DNA of 64,000 nt from JANMJD01 sp963847945. GTDB taxonomy: Bacteria; Actinomycetota; Acidimicrobiia; Acidimicrobiales; Ilumatobacteraceae. Position numbers and translations under genes: made by a program. The notes under the pieces were generated by a model. The model was not told the DNA's origin. It ran no database searches and saw nothing but the letters and a program-made list of their open reading frames with translations. This document shows positions 7,934-18,126 of this stretch, piece after piece (the first letter of the stretch is position 1; the number at the start of each line of letters is the position of its first letter). The stretch is from positions 115,967 to 179,966 of the forward strand of contig CAWKBX010000010.1 in NCBI GenBank assembly GCA_963847945.1. Direction: 5' to 3'.

Positions 7934-9694
7934 AGCATGAACACATCCTCAGTCGACCCGGTTGCGCTGCTCGACACGTTGCGCCATCTGGGTGACGACG
8001 GACAGCACATCGAGGCGAAGCGAGCCCGTTCCGACGTGCCCCGCGACATCTGGGAGACCATCAGCGCCTTCGCCAACCGATCGGGTGGCGTCCTCCTGCT
8101 CGGAGTCGATCAGAACGCCGGGTTCGCCGTCAGCGGCGTCGACGATCCGGCCATGGCGATTCGACGACTCGGCGACATCTGCAGCAACGAGATGGAGCCC
8201 CCGGTCAGGGCAACGATCGACGCTCACACCGTCGACGGGCGAACGATCGTGGTTGCCACCGTTCCGCCCACTCCGCGAGCGCAACGGCCATGCCACCACC
8301 GCAACGAAGGCCCGCTCACGGGCTCACGCGTGCGTGTCGCCGATGGCAACCGACGGATGACCGAATACGAAGCGAGCCTGCTGCTCAGCGAACGCGACCA
8401 ACCGGCCCACGATCGCGAACCGGTCATCGGTTCTTCCCTCGATGACCTCGATCCATTGGCGCTGGAACGCTTCACCAACCGAATGCGCTCCGAGCGCAGC
8501 GCGATTCTCGGCCATCGTTCCGACGGCGACATCCTGCGGATGCTCAACGTCACAACGGCGGTCGACGACCGTGTCGTCCCCACACTCGGCGGACTCTTCG
8601 CGTTCGGGGTGTTCCCCCAGCAATACTTCCCCCAGCTCAATATCACCGTCGTCGCGTATCCAAGCGCCGACGCTGGAGTGCCCGGGCCGCGCGGTGAACG
8701 TTTCATCGACAACCGATCGGTCGACGGCAACATCCCGACGATGTTGAGCGGGGCGCTCGACGTACTCCGACGCCACATGAAACGCCGCGGAATCGTCCAG
8801 GGCATGGTCCGCATCGAGGAGTGGGAGTATCCGATGGAGGTACTCCGCGAAGCGATCGTCAATGCCCTTGTGCACCGCGACTACTCGACCGCGGCGCGCG
8901 GCACACCGGTCCAAGTCGAGCTGTATCCCGATCGACTGATCGTCCGGAACCCGGGCGGCCTGTATGGACCCGTCGACGAGACCAGCCTCGGGTTGGTCAC
9001 GACGACATCGTCACGCAATGGAGCGCTCCTCAAGATCCTCGAGGACGCCGAGGCCGAGTCCGGCCGGGCCGTATGCGAGAACCGCGGGAGCGGCCTGGCG
9101 GCGATGCGTGCTCAGCTCGGAGCCGTCGGAATGCGCCCACCGAGGTTCGAAGACCTCATTTCGACGTTTGAGATCACCATCACCAACGATGCCCTTGTCG
9201 ACCAGCCTGCGCTCGATTGGTTGTCGTCGCTCGATCTCGGTCCGCTCAGCCCGACGCAGATGACCGCCATGGTGTGGGCCCGCAAATCACAACTTCCGCT
9301 GACGAACATGCGATATCGCGAAGCCACGGGCGTCGCCGACAGCCGGGTGGCCAGCCGCGAGTTACAGGAGCTCGTCGCCAACGGAGCATTGATCCAGATG
9401 GGGTCCCGAGGAAGCGCCGAGTACCGAATCGCCACCGAGCACCGCGGTGGCCGCCTGAGTAACCGGGTACTCCACGTGCTGCATGACGGCGACCGATCAA
9501 GGGCGGAACTCGCCGCGCAACTGGGAGCCGACAGCCAGCAAGTGGCCACCGCGCTCGTCAGCCTCCGCAAACAGGGGCTCGTCAGGCTCATCGGCGAAGC
9601 CCGCTCGCGCCACGCACGTTGGGCGCTCGCTCTATCGCCCGACACAGAGCCTCCTGACGACTACTCGGACGGGGAGACAACGACCGGGAAGTAG
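7931..9694 (+). CDS. AlbA_2 / HATPase_c_4 ATP-binding regulator
   Basis: 587 residues. An AlbA_2 (divergent Schlafen AAA_4-like) domain covers about residues 20-130 (HIEAKRA, AFANRSGGVLLLGVDQ). A GHKL-type ATP-binding domain follows around 300-400, with the N-box REAIVNALVHRDYS and the G-box region CENRGSGLAAMRAQL. The C-terminus has two winged-helix-like segments (VADSRVASRELQELV and SRAELAAQLGADSQQVATAL). Such proteins are common in bacteria as presumed ATP-dependent transcription regulators and are sometimes found in defence or mobile contexts, but no partner gene is visible here. Its 3' end overlaps the convergent dioxygenase gene by 34 bp. Confidence 0.8.
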   Translation: MSMNTSSVDPVALLDTLRHLGDDGQHIEAKRARSDVPRDIWETISAFANRSGGVLLLGVDQNAGFAVSGVDDPAMAIRRLGDICSNEMEPPVRATIDAHTVDGRTIVVATVPPTPRAQRPCHHRNEGPLTGSRVRVADGNRRMTEYEASLLLSERDQPAHDREPVIGSSLDDLDPLALERFTNRMRSERSAILGHRSDGDILRMLNVTTAVDDRVVPTLGGLFAFGVFPQQYFPQLNITVVAYPSADAGVPGPRGERFIDNRSVDGNIPTMLSGALDVLRRHMKRRGIVQGMVRIEEWEYPMEVLREAIVNALVHRDYSTAARGTPVQVELYPDRLIVRNPGGLYGPVDETSLGLVTTTSSRNGALLKILEDAEAESGRAVCENRGSGLAAMRAQLGAVGMRPPRFEDLISTFEITITNDALVDQPALDWLSSLDLGPLSPTQMTAMVWARKSQLPLTNMRYREATGVADSRVASRELQELVANGALIQMGSRGSAEYRIATEHRGGRLSNRVLHVLHDGDRSRAELAAQLGADSQQVATALVSLRKQGLVRLIGEARSRHARWALALSPDTEPPDDYSDGETTTGK

Positions 9695-10476
9695 CCGCCG
9701 CGCATCGGGGCGCCAGCGGGGATGCCGGGGTCGAACGGGAGCACCATCGTTGCCGGGCGGGGGTCGTAGAAGGCGTCATCGCCGCACCAGCGGGTCGCCA
9801 GACCGCGACGGCGGACCGACGATGTGGCGTTGCCGCGGGCGCCGTGGAGCGTCATCACGTGGTGGGCGACGACGTCGCCGGGTTCGATGTCGAAACAGAC
9901 GACGCGGTGCTCATCGGACGCGTCCGGGTTCGGGGCCGGTGGCATCGACTCCACGCTGTACTTCGATGATCCGTCGAAGCTCTGGGCGCGGAACCACGTC
10001 GGCCAGCGGTGCGATCCGGCGACGTAGCGGACCCCACCCGATTCCTCGGTCACCGGGTCCATCGCGAACCACAGCGAGCAGATGTGATCGCCGGCGACCG
10101 GCCAATACGGCAGGTCCTGGTGCCACGGCGTCGAGTTCGAGGTACCCGGCTCCTTGACCAGCAGATGGTCGAAGAAGAACGACACCGTCGACGCCCCCAT
10201 CAGCGCGCCGGCGATGGCTGCGGCGGGTGACTCGGTCACGTAGGCGTGCAGGTCGGCGTCGTCGCGCCAGGCGAACATGTTGGCGTGGAACCGGCCCGCG
10301 CCGCCCGTTTCGTACTCGCGCGTCTGTGAGCCGCGCTCGGCCATCGATCGATCAGTCATCGCCCGCAACCGGGCCACCCAGTCGGCATCGAACAGGCCCT
10401 GGAGACAGACGACCCCGTCGGCTTGATAGGTGGCGATCTCGTCGGCGGTCACCTGTCGCAAGGGCGCAGTGTTCAT
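9661..10476 (-). CDS. Phytanoyl-CoA dioxygenase-family protein (Fe/2-oxoglutarate)
   Basis: 271 residues. The Fe(II) facial triad is visible: His and Asp in TPWHQDLPYW and the distal His in HHVMTLHGARGN, with a following Arg (RRRGLATRW) for 2-oxoglutarate binding. The family hydroxylates fatty acyl-CoAs, amino acids and secondary metabolites; the substrate is unknown here. Start ATG 10476 (MNTAPLRQVTADEI) was preferred over an upstream in-frame start because family similarity begins there. It is divergent from a second member of the same family. Confidence 0.85.
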   Translation of the reverse strand: MNTAPLRQVTADEIATYQADGVVCLQGLFDADWVARLRAMTDRSMAERGSQTREYETGGAGRFHANMFAWRDDADLHAYVTESPAAAIAGALMGASTVSFFFDHLLVKEPGTSNSTPWHQDLPYWPVAGDHICSLWFAMDPVTEESGGVRYVAGSHRWPTWFRAQSFDGSSKYSVESMPPAPNPDASDEHRVVCFDIEPGDVVAHHVMTLHGARGNATSSVRRRGLATRWCGDDAFYDPRPATMVLPFDPGIPAGAPMRGGYFPVVVSPSE

Positions 10477-10539
10477 CCGCCAATCCTGCTCGACGCGGTC
10501 GGCTCGCGGCCACCGCGTTGTTCCGTACCATGGAATCCG

Positions 10540-11439
10540 ATGGCACTGCACCACTTCTCCCCCGACACCGATCCGGCAATCGTCGGATCGTTCCTACGCG
10601 AACACGGCTATGCGATCGTCGATGATGTGCTCGACGCGGCGACGATGGGGCAGCTCGACGCCGAGGCCGCGCCGTGGATCGACGGGTCTGCCGTCGGACG
10701 TGACGAGTACGACGGCCGCCATACTCGCCGCACGGGCATGTTGATCTCCCGCTGCCCGACCGCCCGCACTCTCGTGGTCCATCCGCTCGCTGTCGGCGTC
10801 GCCAAGCACCTGCTCGCCCAGGCCACGACGATCCAACTGCACCTCACCCAGATCATCTCGATCGCCCCGGGCGAGACCGCCCAGAAGTTGCACCGCGACC
10901 AGATGGCGTTCGACTTCTATCCGTTCCCCGCCGACTACCACGTGCAGTGCAACACCATGTGGGCGCTGACCGACTTCACCGCCGAGAACGGAGCGACGCA
11001 GGTGGTCCCCGATTCCTCGGGGGTCACCGACGCGATCGGGCTCCAGATGCCGCTGTTCCAGGCCGAGATGTGCCGCGGCAGCGTGTTGTTCTATGACGGC
11101 AAGGTGCTCCACGGCGGCGGGGCGAACCGGTCGACGGCCGATCGCCGGGGCGTCAACATCACCTATGCCGTCGGCTGGGTCCGTCAGGAGGAGAACCAGT
11201 ACCTCGCCTGCTCGCCCGAGATCGCCCGCACCCTCGACGACGACCTGCTCCGGATGATGGGCTACCAGCAGGGTGCGTTCGCGTTGGGCTACGTCGGCGA
11301 CCAGCAAGACCCACTGTCGTTGCTGCGCGGCGAGCACGTGAAGGTCAAGGTGATCGGCGACATCGAGCAGCGCAACGACCATCACCGGGAGTTTGTCGAC
11401 GACCTGTCTCGCTCGGCCGCCGGCGAGCCATCGCCCTGA
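10540..11439 (+). CDS. Phytanoyl-CoA dioxygenase-family protein
   Basis: 299 residues, start ATG 10540 (MALHHFSPDTDPAIVGSFLR). The N-terminal LREHGYAIVDDVLD is the usual family opening. The facial triad is His/Asp in KLHRDQMAFDF and His in GKVLHGGGANRS. It is about as distant from its divergent neighbour as unrelated family members are, so this is not a recent duplication. A 63-bp gap separates the two and may hold a shared promoter. Confidence 0.85.
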   Translation: MALHHFSPDTDPAIVGSFLREHGYAIVDDVLDAATMGQLDAEAAPWIDGSAVGRDEYDGRHTRRTGMLISRCPTARTLVVHPLAVGVAKHLLAQATTIQLHLTQIISIAPGETAQKLHRDQMAFDFYPFPADYHVQCNTMWALTDFTAENGATQVVPDSSGVTDAIGLQMPLFQAEMCRGSVLFYDGKVLHGGGANRSTADRRGVNITYAVGWVRQEENQYLACSPEIARTLDDDLLRMMGYQQGAFALGYVGDQQDPLSLLRGEHVKVKVIGDIEQRNDHHREFVDDLSRSAAGEPSP

Positions 11440-11513
11440 TCAATCATGCGCAAGGAGCGCCCGAGGGCGATCCCGAGAACAACTGGCGAGGACGGCCACG
11501 CGATGATGAGGGG

Positions 11514-12584
11514 ATGCACATCGATCTGATGGTTGGGGCGACCACGTGGACCGAGGCCGCGGGCATCGCCACAGGTGTCGAAGCCGCCGGGTTCTCGGGA
11601 ATGTTGTTCACCGAGACCAGCCAAACCCCGTGGATGTCGATCGCCGCAGCGGCGATGGCCGCGCCGACGCTCGAGTTCTCCACCGGCATCGCCGTCGCGT
11701 TTCCCCGCAGCCCGATGATCGCTGCGGCGACTGCCTGGGAACTCGCCGAGAACACCGGCGGGCGCTTCCGTCTCGGTCTCGGCAGTCAGGTCCGCGCCCA
11801 CGTCGAACGGCGGTACTCCACATCGTTCGACCCGCCCGGGCCTCGGCTGAAGGACTACGTCGAGGCGGTCAAGGCGTGCTTCGCCGCGTTCGGTGGCCAG
11901 GCCAAGCTCGCCCACGACGGGCCGTACTACCAGCTCAGCCTGCTCCCGGCGCAGTGGGCACCTCGCCGACATGACCAGGGGGCGCCCAAGGTCGACATCG
12001 CGGCTGTCGGACCGTGGATGTGCCGCATGGCCGGCGAGGTCGCCGACGGGATTCACGTGCATCCGCTGCACTCGATGCACTACCTCACCAACCGACTCGC
12101 TCCCGATGTCGCCGAGGGCGCGGCGCCGGGCGGCCGGTTGCCAGCTGACGTCGATTTGATCATCCCGGTGTTCGCCGTCCCCGGAGACTCGCCCGAGGAA
12201 ATGGCCCCGCTGCTGGCCCGTACCCGCACCCAGATCGCCTTCTACGGCTCGACCAAGAACTACGCCTTCCAGTTCGACGACCTCGGCTTCGAGGGCACCT
12301 CGGCTCGGCTCAACGATCACATCAAGGCGGGTGACATGGCCGCGATGGCGGCAACGATCACCGACGAGATGTTGGACCACTTCGCCGTCGTCGCGCCGTG
12401 GGACTCGCTCGCCGATCGGCTCATCGAGCGATACCGCGGCGTCGCCCACCGCCTGGTGATGTATCTGACGGCCGAGGGAATCCACCGCGATCCGTCGTCG
12501 CTGGCCAAGTGGGGCGAGGTGGCCAGGGCCGTTCGCGCTCGCCTGAACCGCGCCGTTCGAACTCGGCGTAAAGTCCGTCCATGA
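11514..12584 (+). CDS. LLM-class F420-dependent oxidoreductase (TIGR03617-like)
   Basis: 356 residues, a luciferase-like TIM barrel. MHIDLMVGATTWTEAAGIAT opens the first strand; LEFSTGIAVAFPRSPMIAA and FRLGLGSQVRAHVERRY are the conserved cofactor-side segments of the F420-binding branch. The cofactor assignment comes from subfamily resemblance. Substrate unknown. Its stop overlaps the next gene as ATGA, so it is co-translated with the class IV aminotransferase. Confidence 0.82.
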   Translation: MHIDLMVGATTWTEAAGIATGVEAAGFSGMLFTETSQTPWMSIAAAAMAAPTLEFSTGIAVAFPRSPMIAAATAWELAENTGGRFRLGLGSQVRAHVERRYSTSFDPPGPRLKDYVEAVKACFAAFGGQAKLAHDGPYYQLSLLPAQWAPRRHDQGAPKVDIAAVGPWMCRMAGEVADGIHVHPLHSMHYLTNRLAPDVAEGAAPGGRLPADVDLIIPVFAVPGDSPEEMAPLLARTRTQIAFYGSTKNYAFQFDDLGFEGTSARLNDHIKAGDMAAMAATITDEMLDHFAVVAPWDSLADRLIERYRGVAHRLVMYLTAEGIHRDPSSLAKWGEVARAVRARLNRAVRTRRKVRP

Positions 12585-13503
12585 GCACCGCACCGGCCTC
12601 CGATGGCATCGCCTACATGAACGGCACCTACTGCCCGATCGGCGAGGCATCAGTTCCGATCATGGACCCCGGCTTCACCCGCGGTGATGCCGTCTACGAC
12701 ACGGTCTCGGTGTGGCAAGGCCAGTTCTTCCGGATCGACGACCACGTCGAACGGTTCTTCCGGTCATGCGAGCGTGCTCGGCTCTCACCGCCCGCCGACG
12801 CGGCGGCGTTGAAGCACATCCTCGCCCAATGCGTGCAGCGCTCGGGCTCGAGAACTCGTACGTCCAGATGATCTCGACCCGCGGCAAGTTTCAGTCAATG
12901 ACCAACCGCGACCCCCGGCTGTGCAACAACACGATCATGGCCTTCGCCGTGCCCTACATCTGGATCATCCAGCCCGGCCGCCAATTGGAGGGCATCGATC
13001 TGGCCATCGCCACCGGCAACCGCCGCACCCCGCCCGAGTCGATCGACCCGCGGATGAAGAACTTCAACTGGCTCGACCTGCAACGCGGCCTGCTGGAAGG
13101 TCTCGACCGCGGCGCGGACACCTCGGTGCTGACCACCCCCGACGGACGCCTCTCGGAAGGACCCGGCTTCAACCTGTTCGTCGCTCGCGACGGCGCATTG
13201 TTCACCCCGCGAGGCAACGTGCTCGAAGGCATCACCCGCCGCACAACGATGGAACTCGCCACCGACCTGGGCATCAAGGTCGAGGAAGCCGATCTCTACG
13301 TTGACGACCTGACCGGCGCCGACGAAGCCTTCCTGTCGACCACCGCCGGCGGCATCATGCCCGTAGCCACCGTCGACGGCGCCGCGCTGGCCCACGGCAC
13401 CGGCCCCGGCCCGCTCTCACTCCACCTCCGCACCGAGTACTGGTCCCGACGCGAAGCCGGCTGGCTCGCCACTCCGGTGGAGTCGCTACTCGACAGGGGG
13501 TGA
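12581..13503 (+). CDS. Class IV PLP aminotransferase (branched-chain/D-amino-acid type), one frameshift
   Basis: About 307 residues in two frames joined near 12844-12846, where one G is missing: CVQRS continues as GLENSYVQMISTRG. The N-terminus has MDPGFTRGDAVYDTVSVWQG, the family start. The PLP lysine is in MKNFNWLDLQRG. The phosphate-binding and signature region is LSEGPGFNLFVARDGALFTP...GITRRTTMELA. It probably transfers the amino group between a branched-chain or D-amino acid and a 2-oxo acid. The start overlaps the upstream gene as ATGA. Confidence 0.82.
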
Positions 13504-13514
13504 AGAGCGGACCG

Positions 13515-14915
13515 TCATGAATCCGGCGGGGTCAGCCGGCCGAGGCGGTCTTCGATGGATTGCATCGCGTCGAGGACGAGGTCGTCGCGGAAGCGGCGAC
13601 CGACGAGTTGGACCCCGGCGGGAAGGTCATCGACCAGGCCCGTGGGCAGCACGCCTGCGGGGAAGCCGAGGAAGTTGAGTCCACAGCTGTACAGCGACGA
13701 CATGAACAGGTCGGCAACCGAATCGAGGCCGTGGGCGTCGGCGTCCCAGGCGTACGTCGGGCGCATCAGGAACGGGGTCAGCACGATCGGGTGGGCGTCG
13801 GTGAACACGCTCCACTCGCGCATCATCCGGGTCCGCTCGGAGAACCCGGCGCGGTAGCCCGCAAGGTCGAGCAACTCGCCCAGCGCGTAGTAGTCGTCGA
13901 ACACCTGCTGCAACTCGGCGCTGCCGTGTTGACGGGCCGTCGCGTCGAGGGTCAGTTTGATCTCGGTGATCCCCGTTGACCACCAGCCGGCGTACGCCTC
14001 GGTGATCGGCGGTGGCTCGGCCTCGATCACCCGGTAACCCGCATCGGCGAGCGCCCCGGCGGCCCGGTCGATCTGCTCGATGATCCCCTGGTGAATCGGG
14101 TAGCCGTGAGCGTTGCGAGTCACGGCTACCGTGATCGGCCCGTCCAGCGGCACGCCGTCGAATGACACCGGCACCTGCCATGGGTCCCGCGGGTCTGCTT
14201 CGGCCATCACCCGAGTGCCGAGTCGCACGTCGGCGACGCTGCGACAGATCACCCCTTGCGACGACATCAACTGCGACAGCACCCCTCGCTCGGCGATCGA
14301 CGACGGGCTGAACCCAGGCACTCGGCCTTGGGTCGGTTTGATCGTCGCTACCCCGTTGCAGAATGCGGGGAATCGCAGAGATCCGCCAATGTCGTTGCCA
14401 TGGTGGAGCGGTCCGAACCCGGCCGCGCACGCCGAGCCTGCCCCGCCCGACGACCCGCCCGGCGAGGCCTCGGGATGCCACGGGTTCACCGTTCGACCAT
14501 GCAGCGGGTTCCACGTGGTCGCTCGCATCGACAACTCGGGCGTGTTCGTGCGTCCGATGATGATTGCCCCCGCCCGCTTGACGTTGGCGACCACTGCCGA
14601 GTCGCCCGGGGCGATGTTGTTGGCCAGCGCCGGCAGTCCGTTGGTGGTTGCCTGCCCCTCGACGTCGACGTTGATCTTGATCGTAATCGGCACGCCGTAC
14701 AGCGCCCCGCAACGTTCGCCGAACGGCACCCGATCGGCCGCCTGAGCAGCAGCAATGGCCTCGTCGCCGACATCATGGACCACCGCGTTCAACCCCGGGT
14801 TCAGCGCCCGCATCCGCCCCACCGCGCTCGTCACCACGTCCTCACAGGTGTACGTCCCGACCCGGATTCCCTCGACCAGTTCGGTCGCGTCCAACCCCCA
14901 GAGCAGTTCAGTCAT
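13515..14915 (-). CDS. Amidase-signature hydrolase
   Basis: 466 residues. The Ser-cisSer-Lys triad is visible: Lys in GVPITIKINVDVEG, the cis-Ser in SPGGSSGGAGSACAAG, and the nucleophilic Ser in GNDIGGSLRFPA. The family ranges from GatA-like to aliphatic, aryl and 6-aminohexanoate amidases; no gatB or gatC is nearby, so this is a catabolic or detoxifying amidase. Convergent with the aminotransferase gene, 11 bp apart. A 226-bp gap separates its start from the arylsulfatase. Confidence 0.88.
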   Translation of the reverse strand: MTELLWGLDATELVEGIRVGTYTCEDVVTSAVGRMRALNPGLNAVVHDVGDEAIAAAQAADRVPFGERCGALYGVPITIKINVDVEGQATTNGLPALANNIAPGDSAVVANVKRAGAIIIGRTNTPELSMRATTWNPLHGRTVNPWHPEASPGGSSGGAGSACAAGFGPLHHGNDIGGSLRFPAFCNGVATIKPTQGRVPGFSPSSIAERGVLSQLMSSQGVICRSVADVRLGTRVMAEADPRDPWQVPVSFDGVPLDGPITVAVTRNAHGYPIHQGIIEQIDRAAGALADAGYRVIEAEPPPITEAYAGWWSTGITEIKLTLDATARQHGSAELQQVFDDYYALGELLDLAGYRAGFSERTRMMREWSVFTDAHPIVLTPFLMRPTYAWDADAHGLDSVADLFMSSLYSCGLNFLGFPAGVLPTGLVDDLPAGVQLVGRRFRDDLVLDAMQSIEDRLGRLTPPDS

Positions 14916-15141
14916 CCCGTGGTTCTACACCCGCGGGTCTGCTCGTTGGAACCAGCTTTGCGGGTCGTCGGCACACACCCGGGCGAACCGACCCACGAGC
15001 CGATTCGGCATCGCGCACGGCTATGCCCATGCGGACCACCTACCGGCTCGCCAAACAATGCCTGTGCGCGGTCCACCGCTGGTCGGGGGTCCTTCACAGC
15101 CCGCTCCTGAGGATCGACGTACGGCGGGTACCGTCGGACGT

Positions 15142-17395
15142 GTGAATCAGGCGTCGTTTCCCGGCCGTATCGGCCTCACCGTGCAGGACTCCGAGCCCTA
15201 TTGGCCGCCGACGCCGCGACCCCCGGATGCCAGCCCGAACATTCTCGTCGTGCTCTTCGACGACGTCGGGTTCAGCGACTTCGGCTGCTACGGCTCCGAG
15301 ATCGACACCCCGACCATCGACGCCCTCGCCGCTCGTGGCGTCCGGATGACCGGGTTCCACACCACGGCGATGTGCTCCACCACCCGCGCCGCGATGCTCA
15401 CCGGCCGCAACCACCACTCGGTCGGGATGGGCTGCCTCGCCAACTTCGATTCGGGCTACCCCGGCTACCGAGGCAAGATCGCCCCGACCGCGGGGACCAT
15501 CGCCGAGATGCTCCGCCCCCACGGCTACCGGAACTACATGATCGGCAAGTGGCACGCCACCTCGACTACCGAGACCGGTCCGACCGGGCCGTTCGACGGC
15601 TGGCCGCTCGGCCGAGGCTTCGACCGTTTCTATGGATTCCTCGATGCCGAGACCGACCAGTACTCCCCCGAACTGGTCCGCGACAACACCCACATCACCG
15701 CGCCCGGCACCTACGCGACCGGCTACCACCTCACGGAAGACCTCGTTGACCAGGCGATTTCGATGCTCGCCGACCATGAGGCCGGCGCACCGGAGCAGCC
15801 CTGGCTCTGCTGGGTCGCCCTCGGTGCCTGCCACGCCCCCCACCAGGTGCCGCGCCAGTTCATCGACAAGTACGACCCGGTGTTCGCCAAAGGTTGGGAT
15901 GCCACCCGCGCCGACCGCCTCGCCCGCCAGCAGTCGATGGGCATCGTCCCAGCGAACACCGAACTCCCGCCCCGCAACGACTGGGTGAAGCCCTGGGATG
16001 ACCTCGACACCGACGAGCAACGCCTCTACGTGCGCCTCCAATCCGCCTACGCCGGGATGCTCGATCATTCCGACACCCACCTCGCCCGACTGGTCAACCA
16101 CCTGCGGGCATCGGGCCAACTCGACGACACCCTGATGCTGGTGTTGTCCGACAACGGCGCCAGCCAAGAGGGCGGGCCGCAGGGGTTCGTCAATGCGATG
16201 GGCCCCTACAGCGGCATCCCCGAGCCGCTGACCGAAAAGATCGCCCGCGTCGACGACATCGGCGGCCCCGACACCCACTCCAACTTCCCGTGGGGCTGGG
16301 CGATGGCCGCCAACACCCCGCTCAAGCGGTACAAGCAGAACACCCACGGCGGCGGCATCCGCGACCCGCTCGTCATCTCATGGCCCGCCGGACTCTCCGC
16401 TCGCGGCGAGGTCCGCGACCCGTTCTGCCACGTTTCGGACCTCACCCCGACGATCCTCGACCTCCTCGGGATCGACCCGCCCGACACCGTCAACGGCGTC
16501 GCCCAACAGCCATTGGAAGGCACCAGCTTCCTGCCTTCGCTGCACGACGCGGCCGTGCCGACCGGCAAACGAGTGCAGCACTTCGAGATGTTCGGACATC
16601 GCGGCCTGTGGCACGACGGATGGAAGGCCGTCGCCTTCCACCAGCACGGCAGCGCCTTCGAGGACGATCGTTGGGAGCTGTACCATCTGGCCGACCGACT
16701 TCTCCGAATGCCACGATCTGGCCGCTGAACAGCCCGAACTCGCTCGCCGAGATGCAGGCCGAGTGGTGGGAGTTGGCCCGCAAGCACCAGGTCCTCCCCC
16801 TCGACGACCGGTTTGCCCAACGCTTCGCCGAGAACGCCGAACGCCACACCGGCGACCGCACCCTGTTCACCTTCTGGCACGGCATGGGCCACCTGCCCTC
16901 CGATGTCGCCCCCGACCTGCGCAGCCGCAGCTACACGATCACCGCCTATGTCGACATTCCCACCGATGGCGCCGAGGGGGTGCTGATCGCCCACGGCGAC
17001 AAGACCTCCGGCTACAGCCTCTATGTCCAAGACGGCCTGCTGGTTCACGATCTCAACATCGGCGGCGACCCACCAACTCGTGCGATCCACCCGGCCGATC
17101 CCGACCGGGCGAACCTGCACCCTTGGGTTCCGGCTGACGTCGCGACGGTACCCACGGCGTCGGCACATTGCTGATCGACGGTGAACCCGCCGGGGAGATG
17201 ACGACCCGCAGCATCTTCATCATCCTCATCTCGTGGTCTGGTCTCGACATCGGCCTCGATCGGGGCACGACCGTCGGCGACTACGAGGCGCCGTTCCGAT
17301 TCACTGGTCGCCTCGATCGAGTGACGGTCGACCTGGCCGACGACCAAGACCTCGACCATCAGGCCGCGGGCGCAGCAACCCTCGCCCGCGAGTAA
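15142..17395 (+). CDS. Arylsulfatase, about four one-base frameshifts in the C-terminal third
   Basis: About 750 residues after correction, typical of the large actinobacterial arylsulfatases. Start GTG 15142 (NQASFPGRIGLTVQDSEPYW). Metal ligands DD in LFDDVGFSDFGCYG; the formylglycine site is Cys78 in MCSTTRAAMLTGRNHH, a CxTxR variant of the usual CxPxR; GKWHAT and DNGASQEGG follow. The frame is intact to ELYHLA (about 16690). Extra bases near 16693, 16742, 17070 and 17140 then shift it before the end (LLIDGEPAGEM, LDRVTVDLADDQDLDHQA). It cleaves sulfate esters if the Cys is oxidised by a formylglycine-generating enzyme, which is not in the window. No signal peptide is seen. Confidence 0.82.
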
Positions 17396-17432
17396 CCGAT
17401 GACCACCTCGGCTCCCCCCTAACATCACCGGT

Positions 17433-18095
17433 ATGAGTGACGCTCCGCAGGGTCCGGGTTGGTGGGTGGCATCGGACGGCCGCTGGTATCCGCCGCAGAA
17501 TGCCCCCGCCCAAATCCCGCCTCCGCCCGGAGCCTCGGGTATGGGCGGCATTCCCGCCAGGCCTCGCAACAACGCGCTGGCGATCGCCTCGTTGGTGCTC
17601 GGGATCATCTGGATCTGCGGACTCGGCTCGTTGCTCGCCCTGATCCTCGGGATCGTCGCTCTCTCTCAAATCAAGAAATCGGGGGCGAGCGGGCGCGGTT
17701 TGGCGATCGGCGGCATCGTGTTAGGCGTACTCGGCATCCTGGCCACCGCCGGCACGGCGATCGCCATTGCCCTCGCCGCCGACAACGTGAAGTTCAACGA
17801 ACCCGGCGAACGCGATGACGTCGAGGTTGTGCGCTGCGGCATCAAGGAGACCGAGAGTTCGCCATCGGTCGACCTGCGGATCACCAACGATTCGTCGCGG
17901 GCGTCCAGCTACTTCCTGATCATCGAGGTCACCGGATCAGGTTCGAAGAACTTCAATGTCGACCTGTCCAATCTCGGCCCGGTCGAACCGGATGAATCAA
18001 AGCTGTTCACCGTCAAGGCGTCGACCATCGCGACCAATGCCGATGGCCCGTTCGACTGTGCAGTGAACAGCGTCAACCGCATCGCCGCCGAATAG
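17433..18095 (+). CDS. DUF4190-type small membrane protein with GWW...SDGRWYPP motif
   Basis: 220 residues. The N-terminus GPGWWVASDGRWYPPQ is a short DUF2510-like module common in actinobacterial membrane proteins, followed by a Pro-rich linker. Two transmembrane helices span about residues 48-72 and 88-112 (LAIASLVLGIIWICGLGSLL; GLAIGGIVLGVLGILATAG), as in DUF4190 proteins. The C-terminal 100 residues are predicted extracytoplasmic beta structure (VDLRITNDSSRASSYFLIIE). Function unknown. Confidence 0.75.
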   Translation: MSDAPQGPGWWVASDGRWYPPQNAPAQIPPPPGASGMGGIPARPRNNALAIASLVLGIIWICGLGSLLALILGIVALSQIKKSGASGRGLAIGGIVLGVLGILATAGTAIAIALAADNVKFNEPGERDDVEVVRCGIKETESSPSVDLRITNDSSRASSYFLIIEVTGSGSKNFNVDLSNLGPVEPDESKLFTVKASTIATNADGPFDCAVNSVNRIAAE

Positions 18096-18126
18096 TCGAC
18101 CACCCGAGGGCCACCGCACCCCCGGC

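Noticed and set aside
14755..15141. N-terminal extension of the arylsulfatase frame
   Set aside because: It overlaps the amidase start antisense and shows no sulfatase similarity or signal peptide; GTG 15142 fits better.
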